A stretch of DNA of 64,000 nucleotides from Dyadobacter fermentans (GCF_019924045.1 NZ_JAHXBN010000001.1:434001-498000); one strand, 5' to 3'. Positions 35,048 through 44,894 are shown, numbered from the stretch's first letter. Program-made: numbers and translations. The notes: a model not told the origin generated them from the letters alone.

Positions 35048-36229
35048 CTACAAAGCAAACTTCATACTCACAATGAGCGGGATTATTTCGATGACACAAA
35101 GGTAAGAAAATAAATAGAGATTAATCAACGAGCCGGCCGGCTTGGCTACAACATATAGCGCGACGAAGCGGGCTGCATAGAAAAAAAGGAATGGCAAAAG
35201 GATATAAGGCCGGCTTGCTTCCAGCCAGTTGATATGGTTGGAATACAAGCCGAAAATGACCAGAAATACGAGCGCGTAAAACAGGTATGTCGACTGTACG
35301 ATTTTGATAAAAATAATGTCGACCTGCTTGTCCAGATTGAGCATATTCCCCGCCAGCACCATAAATATGTACTTTGCGTAGATCAGCAAAAAGAAGATTA
35401 CCGACAGGATGCAGAAGTCGCCCAGGATTTGTGCTGTATTTACTTTGTCGGAAAGTATCGTACTGACAGAGAATAGGTTGAGCCGGTTGATAGACAAATA
35501 AATCACCGTGAAGCCCATCATCATCGAACTGATCGCGACAAAGAAGATTACCGTATTGCTGTAAGGCTTGTTGATCTTCGAAAGCTGGTCGCGCGGGTCG
35601 TTGTTAAAAAACTCGATGGGATTTATTAAACGGATAAAAGAAAGCGGGTTCAGATTGAAGATCCACGCATTCAATACCAGGATAATAATCAATGCAATTC
35701 CGGCAAATGTGCCGAAGGGCGTGAAGGAAATCGGCTTGATATTGATGAAACCCGATCGTGCGGGCCCAATGGCCTCGGAATCGGTTTGTTTTTTCTTATT
35801 GCAGATGATCACCGTTTTGTCGGCAACACCAGGGCTGCCGTATAAGGTCAGCAACAGCTCGTCTTTGTGATAAAGGCGATAAAGGCTGTCGAGGCTGAGT
35901 TCCTGCCATTTGCCAGCTGCAATGCGGTTTTGCAATGCGCCTTCAAGAAACAGGTAGCTTTCGTTTTCGGAGTGTACAAGAAGCGAATATCTTCTGTTTT
36001 TTACCAGATCAATGTAAAGACTTGCGAAGCGCGTGCCTTCATTGACACCCTGAGAGAAAGGTACGTAGTTCTTGTACTGCTCGTTGTACACAAGCCAGTC
36101 GTCCTGGTAATTATAGACCGGAAAGAACCGACCCGGCGGGTTTACTTTTGCCGCGCCCTGCGCCAGTGAGCCCAACAAGGTTACTGCCGTAAAAAAAGCC
36201 CAAAAAACAGCCGAAAATATGGACTTCAT
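35048..36229 (-). CDS. DUF4271 domain multi-pass membrane protein
   Basis: A 393-residue protein. A signal peptide (ending about SLAQG) precedes a periplasmic part, then about six or seven membrane helices from residue 175. The helix region with LNPLSFIRLINPIEFFNND matches the DUF4271 family of Bacteroidota. Function is unknown. It lies 41 bp upstream of hemD, and the sucD terminator lies just before it. Confidence 0.75.
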   Translation of the reverse strand: MKSIFSAVFWAFFTAVTLLGSLAQGAAKVNPPGRFFPVYNYQDDWLVYNEQYKNYVPFSQGVNEGTRFASLYIDLVKNRRYSLLVHSENESYLFLEGALQNRIAAGKWQELSLDSLYRLYHKDELLLTLYGSPGVADKTVIICNKKKQTDSEAIGPARSGFINIKPISFTPFGTFAGIALIIILVLNAWIFNLNPLSFIRLINPIEFFNNDPRDQLSKINKPYSNTVIFFVAISSMMMGFTVIYLSINRLNLFSVSTILSDKVNTAQILGDFCILSVIFFLLIYAKYIFMVLAGNMLNLDKQVDIIFIKIVQSTYLFYALVFLVIFGLYSNHINWLEASRPYILLPFLFFYAARFVALYVVAKPAGSLINLYLFSYLCVIEIIPLIVSMKFAL

Positions 36230-36239
36230 TGGTACAAAA

Positions 36240-36262
36240 AAGGCTGGGTTTCCCCAGCCCTT
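36240..36262 (-). terminator. terminator of sucD
   Basis: GGCTGGG (36242-36248) and CCCAGCC (36253-36259) form a stem followed on the minus strand by a T-run. Confidence 0.8.
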
Positions 36263-36285
36263 TGATCAAAGTCAGTTAACAATGA

Positions 36286-37164
36286 TTATTTCTTTCCGAG
36301 TGCAAGAAGCATCGTTTCGCCGATCAATGCAGGTGATTCTGCCACGAAGATGCCCGACTCTTTCATAATTCTGATTTTAGCTTCCGCTGTATCGTCGGCC
36401 CCGCCGATGATCGCACCCGCGTGGCCCATACGACGTCCTTTCGGAGCTGTCTGACCTGCGATGAAACCTACAACCGGCTTTTTGTTGCCAGTTGATCTGA
36501 TGTATGCAGCAGCATCCGCTTCCATGCTTCCGCCGATCTCCCCGATCATGACGATCGCTTCTGTTTCGTCGTCGTTCATCAGGAGCTCAACCGCTTCTTT
36601 GGTAGTAGTACCGATGATAGGGTCGCCGCCGATACCGATTGCCGTAGTTTGACCCAATCCGGCACGTGAAAGCTGATCTACCGCTTCATAAGTGAGCGTT
36701 CCCGACTTAGAAACCAGACCGATCGTTCCTTTTTTGAAGATGAAGCCAGGCATGATACCTACTTTACATTCTTCCGCAGTGATGATACCAGGGCAGTTAG
36801 GGCCAATGAGACGGCAGTTTTTGCCTTTGATATACTCTTTCGCCTGCATCATGTCCTTGGTTGGAATACCTTCGGTGATACAAACGATAACGCCGATACC
36901 AGCATCAGCAGCTTCCATGATCGCGTCGGCAGCGAAAGCCGGTGGAACAAAAATGATCGAAACGTCTGCACCGGTAGCGCGTACGGCAAGGTCAACAGTA
37001 TTAAAAACAGGTCTTTCCAAATGAGAAAGCCCACCTTTGCCAGGCGTAACACCACCTACGACATTCGTACCGTATTCAATCATTTGCTGGGCATGGAACG
37101 AGCCCTCCGAACCGGTAAATCCCTGAACTATAATCTTGGAGTTTTTATTAACTAAAACGCTCAT
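36286..37164 (-). CDS. sucD: succinyl-CoA synthetase, alpha subunit
   Basis: A 292-residue protein of normal length. The alpha subunit binds CoA and carries the phosphohistidine, here His248 in [32 protein letters not shown] and [20 protein letters not shown] are conserved family segments. With SucC it converts succinyl-CoA to succinate with ATP or GTP formation in the TCA cycle. sucC is not adjacent. Confidence 0.97.
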   Translation of the reverse strand: MSVLVNKNSKIIVQGFTGSEGSFHAQQMIEYGTNVVGGVTPGKGGLSHLERPVFNTVDLAVRATGADVSIIFVPPAFAADAIMEAADAGIGVIVCITEGIPTKDMMQAKEYIKGKNCRLIGPNCPGIITAEECKVGIMPGFIFKKGTIGLVSKSGTLTYEAVDQLSRAGLGQTTAIGIGGDPIIGTTTKEAVELLMNDDETEAIVMIGEIGGSMEADAAAYIRSTGNKKPVVGFIAGQTAPKGRRMGHAGAIIGGADDTAEAKIRIMKESGIFVAESPALIGETMLLALGKK

Positions 37165-37267
37165 GTTGGTAAATCAGTTTTTTCGGTAAAAGTAGGACGA
37201 AAAGCACGAAGTAGCAAAATGTAGGCATAATTTGTAAATTGCTTTTTTGACTACATGATGGCTGTTT

Positions 37268-37870
37268 ATGAACATATTTCTTAATCCGCATATATTTTCT
37301 AACCTCGTTTTAGCGATCACCAGTTTATTTGTCTTCTTCCGGTATTTCAGGCAGCAGCAGGTTTTGGTCCGGTGGCTCTGGGGCATTTTCTTCGGGAGCA
37401 TTTCGCTCGTCGCATTCACTGATCTGTTGTTTTATGCCGGTGTCGAAGGGCTGGGGATGGCCCACGAAATATTCGAAGCGGGTGAAATGACGCTCGGTGC
37501 GCTGTGCCTGGTGACGGCCTCGTGGTGCCTCATAATGCGGTATGATAGTGGTTCTTTCCTCTTCTACTCGACGGTCGGACTAGGGGCGTTGCTCTTCTAC
37601 TGCATTACCTGGTTCCAAGTAGAATATGTGGGGCTGATCATCAAAGCTTTTTGCATTCTGGTAACATTGCTCATTTCCTGCGTGGGCCTCGCCAACCGGC
37701 AGAAGAGCGCATTATGGACGTTGTTTTCAATGATGCTGCTGGCGCTTTCGACAAAGTCGGGGAAGTTGCCGTTGCCGATGGATCCCGTGGATATCAACCA
37801 CTATATGATGGTGTTATCAGTCATTTGCGTCGGAAGGGCCGTCCGCGACCAGTATAAGATCCTGTTTTAA
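37268..37870 (+). CDS. multi-pass membrane protein, unknown
   Basis: A 200-residue protein with about six or seven hydrophobic helices and almost no loops. It starts MNIFLNPHIFSNLVLAITSL. HEIFEAGEMTLGALCLV places a His and Glu within the membrane region. No family is recognised with confidence. It is divergent from sucD with a 103-bp gap. Confidence 0.65.
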   Translation: MNIFLNPHIFSNLVLAITSLFVFFRYFRQQQVLVRWLWGIFFGSISLVAFTDLLFYAGVEGLGMAHEIFEAGEMTLGALCLVTASWCLIMRYDSGSFLFYSTVGLGALLFYCITWFQVEYVGLIIKAFCILVTLLISCVGLANRQKSALWTLFSMMLLALSTKSGKLPLPMDPVDINHYMMVLSVICVGRAVRDQYKILF

Positions 37871-37966
37871 GTTCAAACAATTGTTAATGGATTGCATTTT
37901 TCAGAGCGCGTGTCGTAAATTGCACCTGTTAATCTTAACCAACACAAGTTTACTAATACTCAGAAT

Positions 37967-38464
37967 ATGAAAAGGACCAAGTATGGCGTAATGCTTCTTG
38001 CCTCAGTTTTGGCTTTCGGAGCAGTTACATTGAACCCTGTTTCGGCTAAAACATCTCCTGCAAAAGAAGTAGCAAGCGATGTGAAGCAAGCTAAGACGAT
38101 CGTGATCAAAGGAAGTGATGCAATGCAGTTCGACCTGAAAGAGATCAAAGTGAAGGCCGGACAAAAAGTAAAACTTACGCTGACTCACTCAGGTAAACTT
38201 GCGAAAGCGGCTATGGGACATAACTGGGTTCTGCTGAAACCAGGTACTGATGTAGCTGCATTCGGTTCAAAAGCTGCTGCTGCAAGAGAAACAGATTATA
38301 TCCCTGCATCAGAAAAAGCGAGCATCCTTGCGCATACCAAGCTGGTAGGCGGTGGCGAAAGCGACACTATCGAGTTCACAGCTCCTGCAAAAGGAACGTA
38401 TACTTACATTTGCAGCTTCCCTGGCCACTACGCGCTGATGAAAGGTAGCTTCATCGTTGAGTAA
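37967..38464 (+). CDS. azurin-type cupredoxin
   Basis: A 165-residue exported blue copper protein; the signal peptide ends near NPVSA. The copper ligands are His85 (MGHNWVL), Cys149 (YICSFPGH), His154 and Met158 (YALMKGS), the type 1 site of azurin. It would carry electrons in the periplasm, for example to a peroxidase, oxidase or nitrite reductase; no such partner is next to it. It ends before a strong terminator. Confidence 0.93.
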   Translation: MKRTKYGVMLLASVLAFGAVTLNPVSAKTSPAKEVASDVKQAKTIVIKGSDAMQFDLKEIKVKAGQKVKLTLTHSGKLAKAAMGHNWVLLKPGTDVAAFGSKAAAARETDYIPASEKASILAHTKLVGGGESDTIEFTAPAKGTYTYICSFPGHYALMKGSFIVE

Positions 38465-38483
38465 GCGAACCTGAAATTCATAT

Positions 38484-38515
38484 AAAAGGCGTCACGCATT
38501 TGTGTGACGCCTTTT
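38484..38515. terminator. bidirectional terminator between azurin and thioredoxin genes
   Basis: AAAAGGCGTCAC and GTGACGCCTTTT form a perfect 12-bp stem. Confidence 0.88.
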
Positions 38516-38520
38516 CTGTT

Positions 38521-39054
38521 TTATATCTCGGCGAGCTGCTTCTCGATCAGCTCGATCACCTCCGGTCGGTCCCACTGCGAGGCACCTATTTCCTGGGCGA
38601 GGATTTTACCCTTATATATAATGTACGTCCGGGGGATTGCATTGCCGTCGAGCTGGGCAGGGTAGGGACCGGCATATTGGTAAAACGGCAGATTGTAGCC
38701 TTTCCGGGAGATGAACGGATTCACCGTTTCCGCGTCTTCATCGGAAATGATGTAGAATGCGATCTTGTTGTGGTCTTTGTATTTGTTATAAAGCGTCTGA
38801 ATGCCGGGCATTTCCATATTGCAAGGCCCGCACCAGGTGGCCCACACATTCACGAATGCAATTTTATTTTCGTCCATCGCCACTTCCTTTCCTGTAAGGT
38901 CCGTGAGCGGCAGGTATACCGACTCCTGCGCTGCGGGCAGTTCCGCGACAGGGTTCCCTTCCTGCGCCGGAGATTTGAAAAACACAAAGTAGACAGCCGC
39001 TCCGGCCATTATCAGGAGCAAAATGAGCGACAATTTTTTGGTGGTTGATGACAT
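38521..39054 (-). CDS. membrane-anchored thioredoxin-like protein (TlpA/ResA type)
   Basis: A 177-residue protein with an N-terminal helix (residues about 8-25) that anchors it in the inner membrane, with the thioredoxin domain outside. The active site is WATWCGPCNMEMP (CGPC), followed by the cis-proline region IPRTYIIYKG. Such proteins reduce cytochrome c apoproteins or other periplasmic disulfides. It is convergent with azurin. Confidence 0.92.
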   Translation of the reverse strand: MSSTTKKLSLILLLIMAGAAVYFVFFKSPAQEGNPVAELPAAQESVYLPLTDLTGKEVAMDENKIAFVNVWATWCGPCNMEMPGIQTLYNKYKDHNKIAFYIISDEDAETVNPFISRKGYNLPFYQYAGPYPAQLDGNAIPRTYIIYKGKILAQEIGASQWDRPEVIELIEKQLAEI

Positions 39055-39194
39055 AATCAGTGTAGTTCTGGTGATTGGATGTGGATCTGGACCATTCCAA
39101 AAATAGGGCTTTTCTTTTTTTGATGCTGACTCGGAATTTGAATACTTTTATACACTATTTAAAAAACATCGATTTGAGGAAAAGGTTTACATTC

Positions 39195-40538
39195 ATGAGA
39201 CTTCAATTTACTGGCATTTCATTTCTCCTTGCGCTTACCTTTTATTGCCCTGCCTCCGCCCAACGTTCAGCTGCCGAATATTTCGAAGACGGGAATACCA
39301 AAGCCGGTACGGGCGATTTCAATGGGGCAATGCAGGCCTACACCACGGTAATTTCCATGAATCCGGACCATGCGCCGAGCTATTTCAACCGCGGGCTCGC
39401 CAAAGCCAACCTCAAAGATTACCGCGGCGCGATGCAGGATTACGACAAGGCCATCGAGCTGAATCCGAAAGAAGCATTGTATTATCAGAGCCGCGGCGTG
39501 AGCAAGAGCTTGCAGGACGACTTCCGCTCGGCAATCGAAGACTACTCCAAATCCATCGAACTCAATCCGGAAGAGCCGAAGGCCTATTATAACCGCGGCG
39601 TGAGTTATGCCAAATTGAAAAACCACCGGAACGCATTGATCGACCTCGACCATGCATTAGCATTGAATCCCGATGAATTGGCAGCACTATATGCGAGAGG
39701 AAACTGCAAGCAAGATTTGCAGGAATACGCCGGCAGCCTGGCCGACTTCACACGTGTAATCGAGCTCAGCCCCAAGCGCACGGGTGCCTATGCAGGAAGA
39801 GGTTTGGCCAAACTCGAACTCGGAGATTACCAGGGTGCTGCCGCCGATTTCACCCGTGCCATCGAGCTCAGTCCGAACGACAGCGAATATTACAGCAACC
39901 GCGGATTTGCCAAGAATAAGATAGATGATTTCCAGGGAGCTATTATTGACTTCGACAAAACCATCCAGCTCGATCCTGAAAACTATAATGCCTATTACGG
40001 CCGTGGATTCGCCAAAGGGAAACTGAACGACCCGCGGGGCGCCATTGCTGACCTTACCAAAGCCATTGAAGTGAAAAATGCCTATACTGGCGATCCAAAA
40101 AAGAATGCCTACACCGGAAAAATCAATAAAGAGAAACTCGACGAACTACGCGACCAGGTGCAGGCGCATGTGAAAATCGAAAACCTCACCAACGAGCGTG
40201 CGGAGGCATATTATGTACGTGCGATCGCGAAGTCGAAAGTAGGGGAGTTCAAAGGGGCCTTAGCCGACCTTACCACCGCCGTAGAACTCAATCCAACCTA
40301 TTCCAATGCCTACTTCTCCCGCGCTATGATCCGTTCCGCATCGGGCGATCAAATGGGAGCTGTCCTGGATTTTACCAGCTCCATTAAACTGCGCTCCGAT
40401 TATCCGGAAGCATATTATTTGAGAGGTATTGTAAAAAATAGCCTCGGAGAGATTAACGACGGCTGCCTGGACCTGAGCAAAGCGGGTGAGCTGGGTTATC
40501 AGCAGGCTTATAAGGTGATTGCGGCGTATTGTAACTAA
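39195..40538 (+). CDS. exported TPR repeat protein
   Basis: A 447-residue protein. The frame is open from 39075, but the ATG at 39195 starts a signal peptide (MRLQFTGISFLLALTFYCPA, ending SAQ). About ten tetratricopeptide units follow, nearly all with the DYxxAIELNP pattern (for example AMQDYDKAIELNPKEALYYQ and AIIDFDKTIQLDPENYNAYY). A non-TPR insert lies around residues 300-340. It should act as a protein-binding scaffold in the periplasm or at the surface. It ends before the purine-rich repeat region. Confidence 0.88.
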   Translation: MRLQFTGISFLLALTFYCPASAQRSAAEYFEDGNTKAGTGDFNGAMQAYTTVISMNPDHAPSYFNRGLAKANLKDYRGAMQDYDKAIELNPKEALYYQSRGVSKSLQDDFRSAIEDYSKSIELNPEEPKAYYNRGVSYAKLKNHRNALIDLDHALALNPDELAALYARGNCKQDLQEYAGSLADFTRVIELSPKRTGAYAGRGLAKLELGDYQGAAADFTRAIELSPNDSEYYSNRGFAKNKIDDFQGAIIDFDKTIQLDPENYNAYYGRGFAKGKLNDPRGAIADLTKAIEVKNAYTGDPKKNAYTGKINKEKLDELRDQVQAHVKIENLTNERAEAYYVRAIAKSKVGEFKGALADLTTAVELNPTYSNAYFSRAMIRSASGDQMGAVLDFTSSIKLRSDYPEAYYLRGIVKNSLGEINDGCLDLSKAGELGYQQAYKVIAAYCN

Positions 40539-40545
40539 ATTTTGG

Positions 40546-40664
40546 GGGGAATGGAGGAAAGGGAGAATGGAGGAAGGGGACGAAGGAGAATGGAGGAAGG
40601 ATAGAAAATATAAAAAGCGAAAGGGAGGAAGGAATGACTTGATCAGCATTCCTTCCTCCCTTTC
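40546..40664. repeat. purine-rich repeats with an 18-bp inverted repeat
   Basis: GAATGGAGGAA-like units occur three times (40549-40600). They are followed by GAAAGGGAGGAAGGAATG (40619-40636) and its exact inverted copy at 40647-40664 around a 10-base loop. It lies between convergent genes and probably ends both transcripts. A 20-bp segment (40583-40602) recurs inverted at 63087-63106. Confidence 0.85.
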
Positions 40665-40687
40665 CTCCTTCTTCCCTTTCCTCCCTA

Positions 40688-41413
40688 CTAAGCCTTTTTC
40701 AAGTTCTCAGCCACCTTATCCCAGTTCACCACATCCCAGAATGCCTTGATGTAATCCGGGCGCTTGTTTTGGTAATGCAGGTAATAAGCGTGCTCCCAAA
40801 CGTCGATCCCGAGGATGGGTGTTCCTTTGAAATCCGAAACGTCCATCAGCGGGTTATCCTGATTGGGCGTAGAGCCAACCGCGAGTTTTCCGCCTTTGGC
40901 AACGAGCCATGCCCAGCCTGAGCCGAAACGGGTAGCTCCTGCTTTCGCGAATTCTTCTTTGAACTTATCGAACGAGCCGAACTGTCCGTTGATCGCGTCG
41001 GCAACGGCGCCGGTTGGTGCTGCGCTCTTTTTAGGGCCCATTACATCCCAGAAGAATGTGTGGTTCCAGTGCCCACCGCCGTTGTTGCGGATGGCAGCAG
41101 GCGCTTTGCTGATCGACTTGATGATATCTTCAAGGGATTTCTTTTCCCATTCAGTTCCTTTTACAGCGTCGTTGAGGTTTTTGACATACGCAGCGTGGTG
41201 CTTGCCATAGTGGATTTCCATCGTCAGTTTGTCGATGCTGGGCTCCAACGCGCCGAAATCGTAAGGAAGCGGAGCTTGCTTGAATGGAGCAGTTTCAGCC
41301 AATAGGGAACCGGTGGCTGAGGCGTTCGGTGCACCCGCCAGTGATTGTTCGGCCAATGCGCCAACAGTGAGTGCGCTGCCGGCCAGTGTCCGCAAAAAAT
41401 CTGTTCTATTCAT
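40688..41413 (-). CDS. exported Fe/Mn superoxide dismutase
   Basis: A 241-residue protein with an N-terminal export signal (about 27 residues) ahead of a complete SOD domain. The metal ligands are His68 ([11 protein letters not shown]), His118 ([11 protein letters not shown]), Asp204 and His208 ([11 protein letters not shown]). It turns superoxide into peroxide and oxygen outside the cytoplasm. The signal contains [11 protein letters not shown], a weak Tat-like form with no twin arginine, so the route is unclear. Confidence 0.93.
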   Translation of the reverse strand: MNRTDFLRTLAGSALTVGALAEQSLAGAPNASATGSLLAETAPFKQAPLPYDFGALEPSIDKLTMEIHYGKHHAAYVKNLNDAVKGTEWEKKSLEDIIKSISKAPAAIRNNGGGHWNHTFFWDVMGPKKSAAPTGAVADAINGQFGSFDKFKEEFAKAGATRFGSGWAWLVAKGGKLAVGSTPNQDNPLMDVSDFKGTPILGIDVWEHAYYLHYQNKRPDYIKAFWDVVNWDKVAENLKKA

Positions 41414-41436
41414 AATAGTACATTAAGTGTTTAGTG

Positions 41437-42051
41437 TTAATCATAAGCCACCCGGCTTACAATGCTGCGGCCGAGTGTAATTTCGTCCGCATATTCCAGG
41501 TCTCCGCCAATGGGGATACCTCTTGCGATAGTGCTTATCTTAATACCTGTGGCTTTCAGCTTTTTTTGCAGGTAAAAAGCTGTCGTATCGCCTTCCATCG
41601 TGGGGCTCAAGGCCAATATGACTTCCTGAACGGCCTCGTCGCCTTCCTGGCTCCCGATCCTCGACATCAACGAATCGATTTCCAGATCCGACGGGCCAAT
41701 GCCTTCGAGGGGGGAAATAATGCCTCCGAGCACATGGTACAAGCCCCGGTATTGGTTAGTCGATTCGATCGCAAGTACGTCGCGCGTGTCCACCACAACG
41801 CAAATCGTGGTCTGATCGCGCTTGTTATTGGCGCAAATATTGCAAACGACGTCGTCGGCGATGTTGTGGCAGCGGCTGCAATAGGTGGTTTGGGTACGCA
41901 TTTTCACCAACGCATCGGACAACGAGCGGGTTTGCTCTTCGTCCCTTTTCAGCAAATGTAATGCCAGGCGCAGTGCGGTTTTTTTGCCTATTCCCGGCAG
42001 GCGGGATATTTCGGCGACGGCTTCCTCAATAAGACGTGAGGGATAGTTCAT
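41437..42051 (-). CDS. recR: recombination protein RecR
   Basis: A 204-residue protein of normal length. RecR acts with RecF and RecO to load RecA at gaps. The helix-hairpin-helix (ISRLPGIGKKTALRLALHLL), the zinc finger (CSRCHNIADDVVCNIC) and the Toprim domain (TTICVVVDTRDVLAIE; YHVLGGIISPLEGIGP) are in the expected order. Confidence 0.97.
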   Translation of the reverse strand: MNYPSRLIEEAVAEISRLPGIGKKTALRLALHLLKRDEEQTRSLSDALVKMRTQTTYCSRCHNIADDVVCNICANNKRDQTTICVVVDTRDVLAIESTNQYRGLYHVLGGIISPLEGIGPSDLEIDSLMSRIGSQEGDEAVQEVILALSPTMEGDTTAFYLQKKLKATGIKISTIARGIPIGGDLEYADEITLGRSIVSRVAYD

Positions 42052-42132
42052 GAGAAGATGCTGAGTGATGGGGTTTGAAAGAACATCAAAACCCTTTTTG
42101 TTGATGCTGGCAGTGCGATGGGGGGAAGGGAC

Positions 42133-42408
42133 TCAATGCACCTCTGCTGAAATGCCTCTCCGGCATATTTCGTTGCGCATCCCCGCCAGCTCTTCAAAGG
42201 AACCTTCCTTGACGGAGCATTTCCCTTTATAGTGGATAATGATCGTGCATTGTTCCGCTTGCTCATTGCTATGACCGCAAACTTCAATCAGCGTATCGAT
42301 CACCCAATCGAAGGTATTCACGTCGTCATTGTAGATAATCAGCTTTTTAATGTCCGTATCTACGGTTTCTTCCAGAATTTCCAGCTCTGTTTCTGTGAGC
42401 GCTTGCAT
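42133..42408 (-). CDS. clpS: ATP-dependent Clp protease adaptor ClpS
   Basis: A 91-residue protein. ClpS carries N-end rule substrates to ClpAP or ClpCP. The core IIYNDDVNTFDWVIDTLIEV and the histidine of TIIIHYKGKCSVKEG match the family. The ATG at 42408 is preferred over a TTG at 42417. A TAGATTTG -7-like box lies at 42434-42441 on the minus strand. Confidence 0.9.
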   Translation of the reverse strand: MQALTETELEILEETVDTDIKKLIIYNDDVNTFDWVIDTLIEVCGHSNEQAEQCTIIIHYKGKCSVKEGSFEELAGMRNEICRRGISAEVH

Positions 42409-42514
42409 AACAACCAAATTTCTGTTTGATTAGCAAATCTAATTAAAAACGGAAACTATCCGAAGCTTTTAAGCGCCTTTTAATCCACTCCTGAATCCTC
42501 AAATACCCACTTTA

Positions 42515-43981
42515 ATGAACCCTTATATTTCCCTGCTGATACTGGTAGTTTATTTTGGAATGCTGATCACGGTGTCCATTTTCACTTCCAGGGGCGCGGA
42601 TACCAATACTTTTTTTACCGCCAACCGGCAGTCGCCATGGTACCTGGTGGCATTCGGTATGATCGGTACTTCGCTGTCGGGTGTTACGTTCGTGTCTGTG
42701 CCGGGCGCGGTCGCGAATATCCAGTTTTCCTATTTCCAGGTGGTGATCGGTTATATTCTGGGGTATTTTGTGATAGGTACGGTGTTGATGCCGCTCTACT
42801 ACCGGCTGAACCTCATTTCAATCTATTCTTACCTCGAACAACGTTTCGGATTCTGGTCCTATAAAACGGGTTCGGGCTTTTTCCTGCTCTCGCGCACGGT
42901 GGGGTCGGCTGTGCGCCTGTACGTGGCTGCGCAGGTATTGCAGCTCGCATTGTTTAAACCGCTGGGCGTACCGTTTGAAGTGGCGGTGGCGATCACCATA
43001 TTCCTGATCTGGATTTATACATTTAAAGGAGGTGTTAAAACGATCATCGTGACGGACACGCTGCAAACTTTTTTCCTCATTACGGCTGTCGTGCTGACGA
43101 TCGTGCTCGTTTCCAGCGAGCTGAATCTGAATGGGGTCGGCGATATCTGGACGACGGTTCAGAAAAGCGGGTATTCACAGATCTTTTATTGGGATACCAA
43201 CGATCCCAAAAACTTCTTCAAACAGTTTTTTGCCGGGGTGTTCATTGCGATTGTGATGACGGGCCTCGACCAGGACCTTATGCAGAAGAACCTGACTTGC
43301 AAGAACATTGGAGAAGCACAGAAGAACATGTTCTGGTTTGTGGTAGTGCTCGTGATCGTAAACTTCCTGTTTCTGTCGCTTGGCGCATTGCTTTACGTAT
43401 ATGCAGAGGCGCAAGGCATACCTGCGACCGCGAAAACGGACGATTTCTATCCGATGCTCGCATTGAACCACCTCGGATTGGTGGTGGGGATAACGTTCCT
43501 GCTCGGGATTACCGCGGCTACCTATGCCAGCTCCGATTCGGCGCTTACCGCATTGACGACCGCATTCTGTATCGATTTCATGAATATTGAGAAACGTCCG
43601 GAAGAAAAGCGGACGTCGATCAAATTCTGGGTGCATGTGGGCTTCTCGGTGATATTCTACCTGGTGATCCTGATATTTAACCGGATGAACAATAAGGAGG
43701 TAATCACGGCGGTATTCGATCTGGCCGGTTATACCTACGGGCCGCTGCTTGGGTTGTTCGCTTTCGGCGCGTTCCTGAAACGGCCGGTGAAAGACCGCTT
43801 CGTGCCGTTCGTCTGCATTCTGGCCCCGATATTGACCTACATTATCAACGACCATTCCGCCGAATGGTTTAATGGCTACAAGTTTGGATTTGAACGTCTC
43901 ATTATCAATGGGTTAATAACGTTCATTGGCCTCTGGCTCCTTCATGATCGCGAAGGAAAACGGTATGTGCCGCAAGGCTAA
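42515..43981 (+). CDS. sodium:solute symporter (SSS family)
   Basis: A 488-residue inner-membrane protein with about 13 helices. MIGTSLSGVTFVSVPGAVAN and RTVGSAVRLYVAAQVLQLAL are SSS family segments, and the conserved GITAATYASSDSALTAL lies near residue 345. The substrate (sugar, amino acid, vitamin or sialic acid) cannot be assigned, and neighbours do not help. A terminator follows at 44017-44056. Confidence 0.92.
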   Translation: MNPYISLLILVVYFGMLITVSIFTSRGADTNTFFTANRQSPWYLVAFGMIGTSLSGVTFVSVPGAVANIQFSYFQVVIGYILGYFVIGTVLMPLYYRLNLISIYSYLEQRFGFWSYKTGSGFFLLSRTVGSAVRLYVAAQVLQLALFKPLGVPFEVAVAITIFLIWIYTFKGGVKTIIVTDTLQTFFLITAVVLTIVLVSSELNLNGVGDIWTTVQKSGYSQIFYWDTNDPKNFFKQFFAGVFIAIVMTGLDQDLMQKNLTCKNIGEAQKNMFWFVVVLVIVNFLFLSLGALLYVYAEAQGIPATAKTDDFYPMLALNHLGLVVGITFLLGITAATYASSDSALTALTTAFCIDFMNIEKRPEEKRTSIKFWVHVGFSVIFYLVILIFNRMNNKEVITAVFDLAGYTYGPLLGLFAFGAFLKRPVKDRFVPFVCILAPILTYIINDHSAEWFNGYKFGFERLIINGLITFIGLWLLHDREGKRYVPQG

Positions 43982-44016
43982 ATAGCCGTCGCATTATTCT
44001 GATTATTCTGATATTC

Positions 44017-44056
44017 AAAAACCCTCGGAACGGTTACACAATTCGAGGGTTTTTTC
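44017..44056 (+). terminator. terminator of the symporter gene
   Basis: AAAACCCTCG (44017-44026) pairs with CGAGGGTTTT (44044-44053) and is followed by T residues. Confidence 0.82.
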
Positions 44057-44180
44057 TTGCATATATTCAAAAAAATCTTAACTTTCTGATAAAATCAGGC
44101 GTGTAATTCATGCCACCTGATGGATGTTTTGTTGAAAGATTGAGTTCGGTTATTTATTTAACAAACTAAACTTTTGCAGT

Positions 44181-44753
44181 ATGAAAACACTGTCAGTTAT
44201 GTTACTAGGCATTGTCCTTTTTGTTTCCTGCAAGGATAAAGCCGCAGAAGAGGAAGCTGCCCGTCAGGCTAACCTCGAAAAGGAAAAACAAGCCATTAAA
44301 GCAGTCATAGAGAATGAAACGAAGTCGTTTTTCGCCCGGGATTTCAATGCCTGGAAATCGAATTACGCACAAACCGATTATGCCTTTCAGGCTTGGAGTA
44401 ATGATGACGGTACTTTCGATTCCAACGTAGGTTGGGCGGATATCAATAAGCAGGTCGGCAAGTATATTGCCGCCAACCCCGAACCGGTATCCAGCCACCC
44501 GATCGTAGAGCGGAAAAATATGATTTTCAAGTTTTATGACGACGACGTGGCCTATCTTACGTGGGACCAGTTCAATAGTGACAAATCCGAAAAGAATTTT
44601 CACCACAGCAAAGAGGTGAGGCTGCTCGAAAAGATCAATGGAGAATGGAAAATCGTATGCGTGTCGGCATTCTGGGATTATCGTCACCCGATACCCGCCA
44701 GCAGGCTGCCGATGATTCAGAAAATTGCGAATGAAAGCAGAGGGAAAATTTAA
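44181..44753 (+). CDS. lipoprotein with NTF2/SnoaL-like fold
   Basis: A 190-residue lipoprotein (lipobox LFVSC, Cys17). KQAIKAVIENETKSFFARDF followed by NAWKSNYA and later REVRLLEKINGEWKIV-like sequence (KEVRLLEKINGEWKIVCV) is the pattern of NTF2-like proteins, which form a cone that binds small molecules. No catalytic residues can be assigned. The terminator that fits is at 44895-44947. Confidence 0.72.
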   Translation: MKTLSVMLLGIVLFVSCKDKAAEEEAARQANLEKEKQAIKAVIENETKSFFARDFNAWKSNYAQTDYAFQAWSNDDGTFDSNVGWADINKQVGKYIAANPEPVSSHPIVERKNMIFKFYDDDVAYLTWDQFNSDKSEKNFHHSKEVRLLEKINGEWKIVCVSAFWDYRHPIPASRLPMIQKIANESRGKI

Positions 44754-44894
44754 ACCGTGCAACCTGCGTGCCGTTTCAAAGCGTTCGGTTTCAGGCACAA
44801 ATGTTCGGTTCTGAACAACCAGCTATCGGGCACGAAGTTGCAGAAAAAAATCGAAAATAAATGTAAGCTGCTCGTCATCAGTGTATTAAAAGTT

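Noticed and set aside
40519..40749. 76-codon ORF through the purine-rich repeat
   Set aside because: It is only a translation of low-complexity GA and CT tracts.
43175..43855. 226-codon minus-strand ORF inside the sodium/solute symporter gene
   Set aside because: Its product is rich in His, Arg and Glu, as expected from the complement of a membrane protein. The plus strand gene is well supported.
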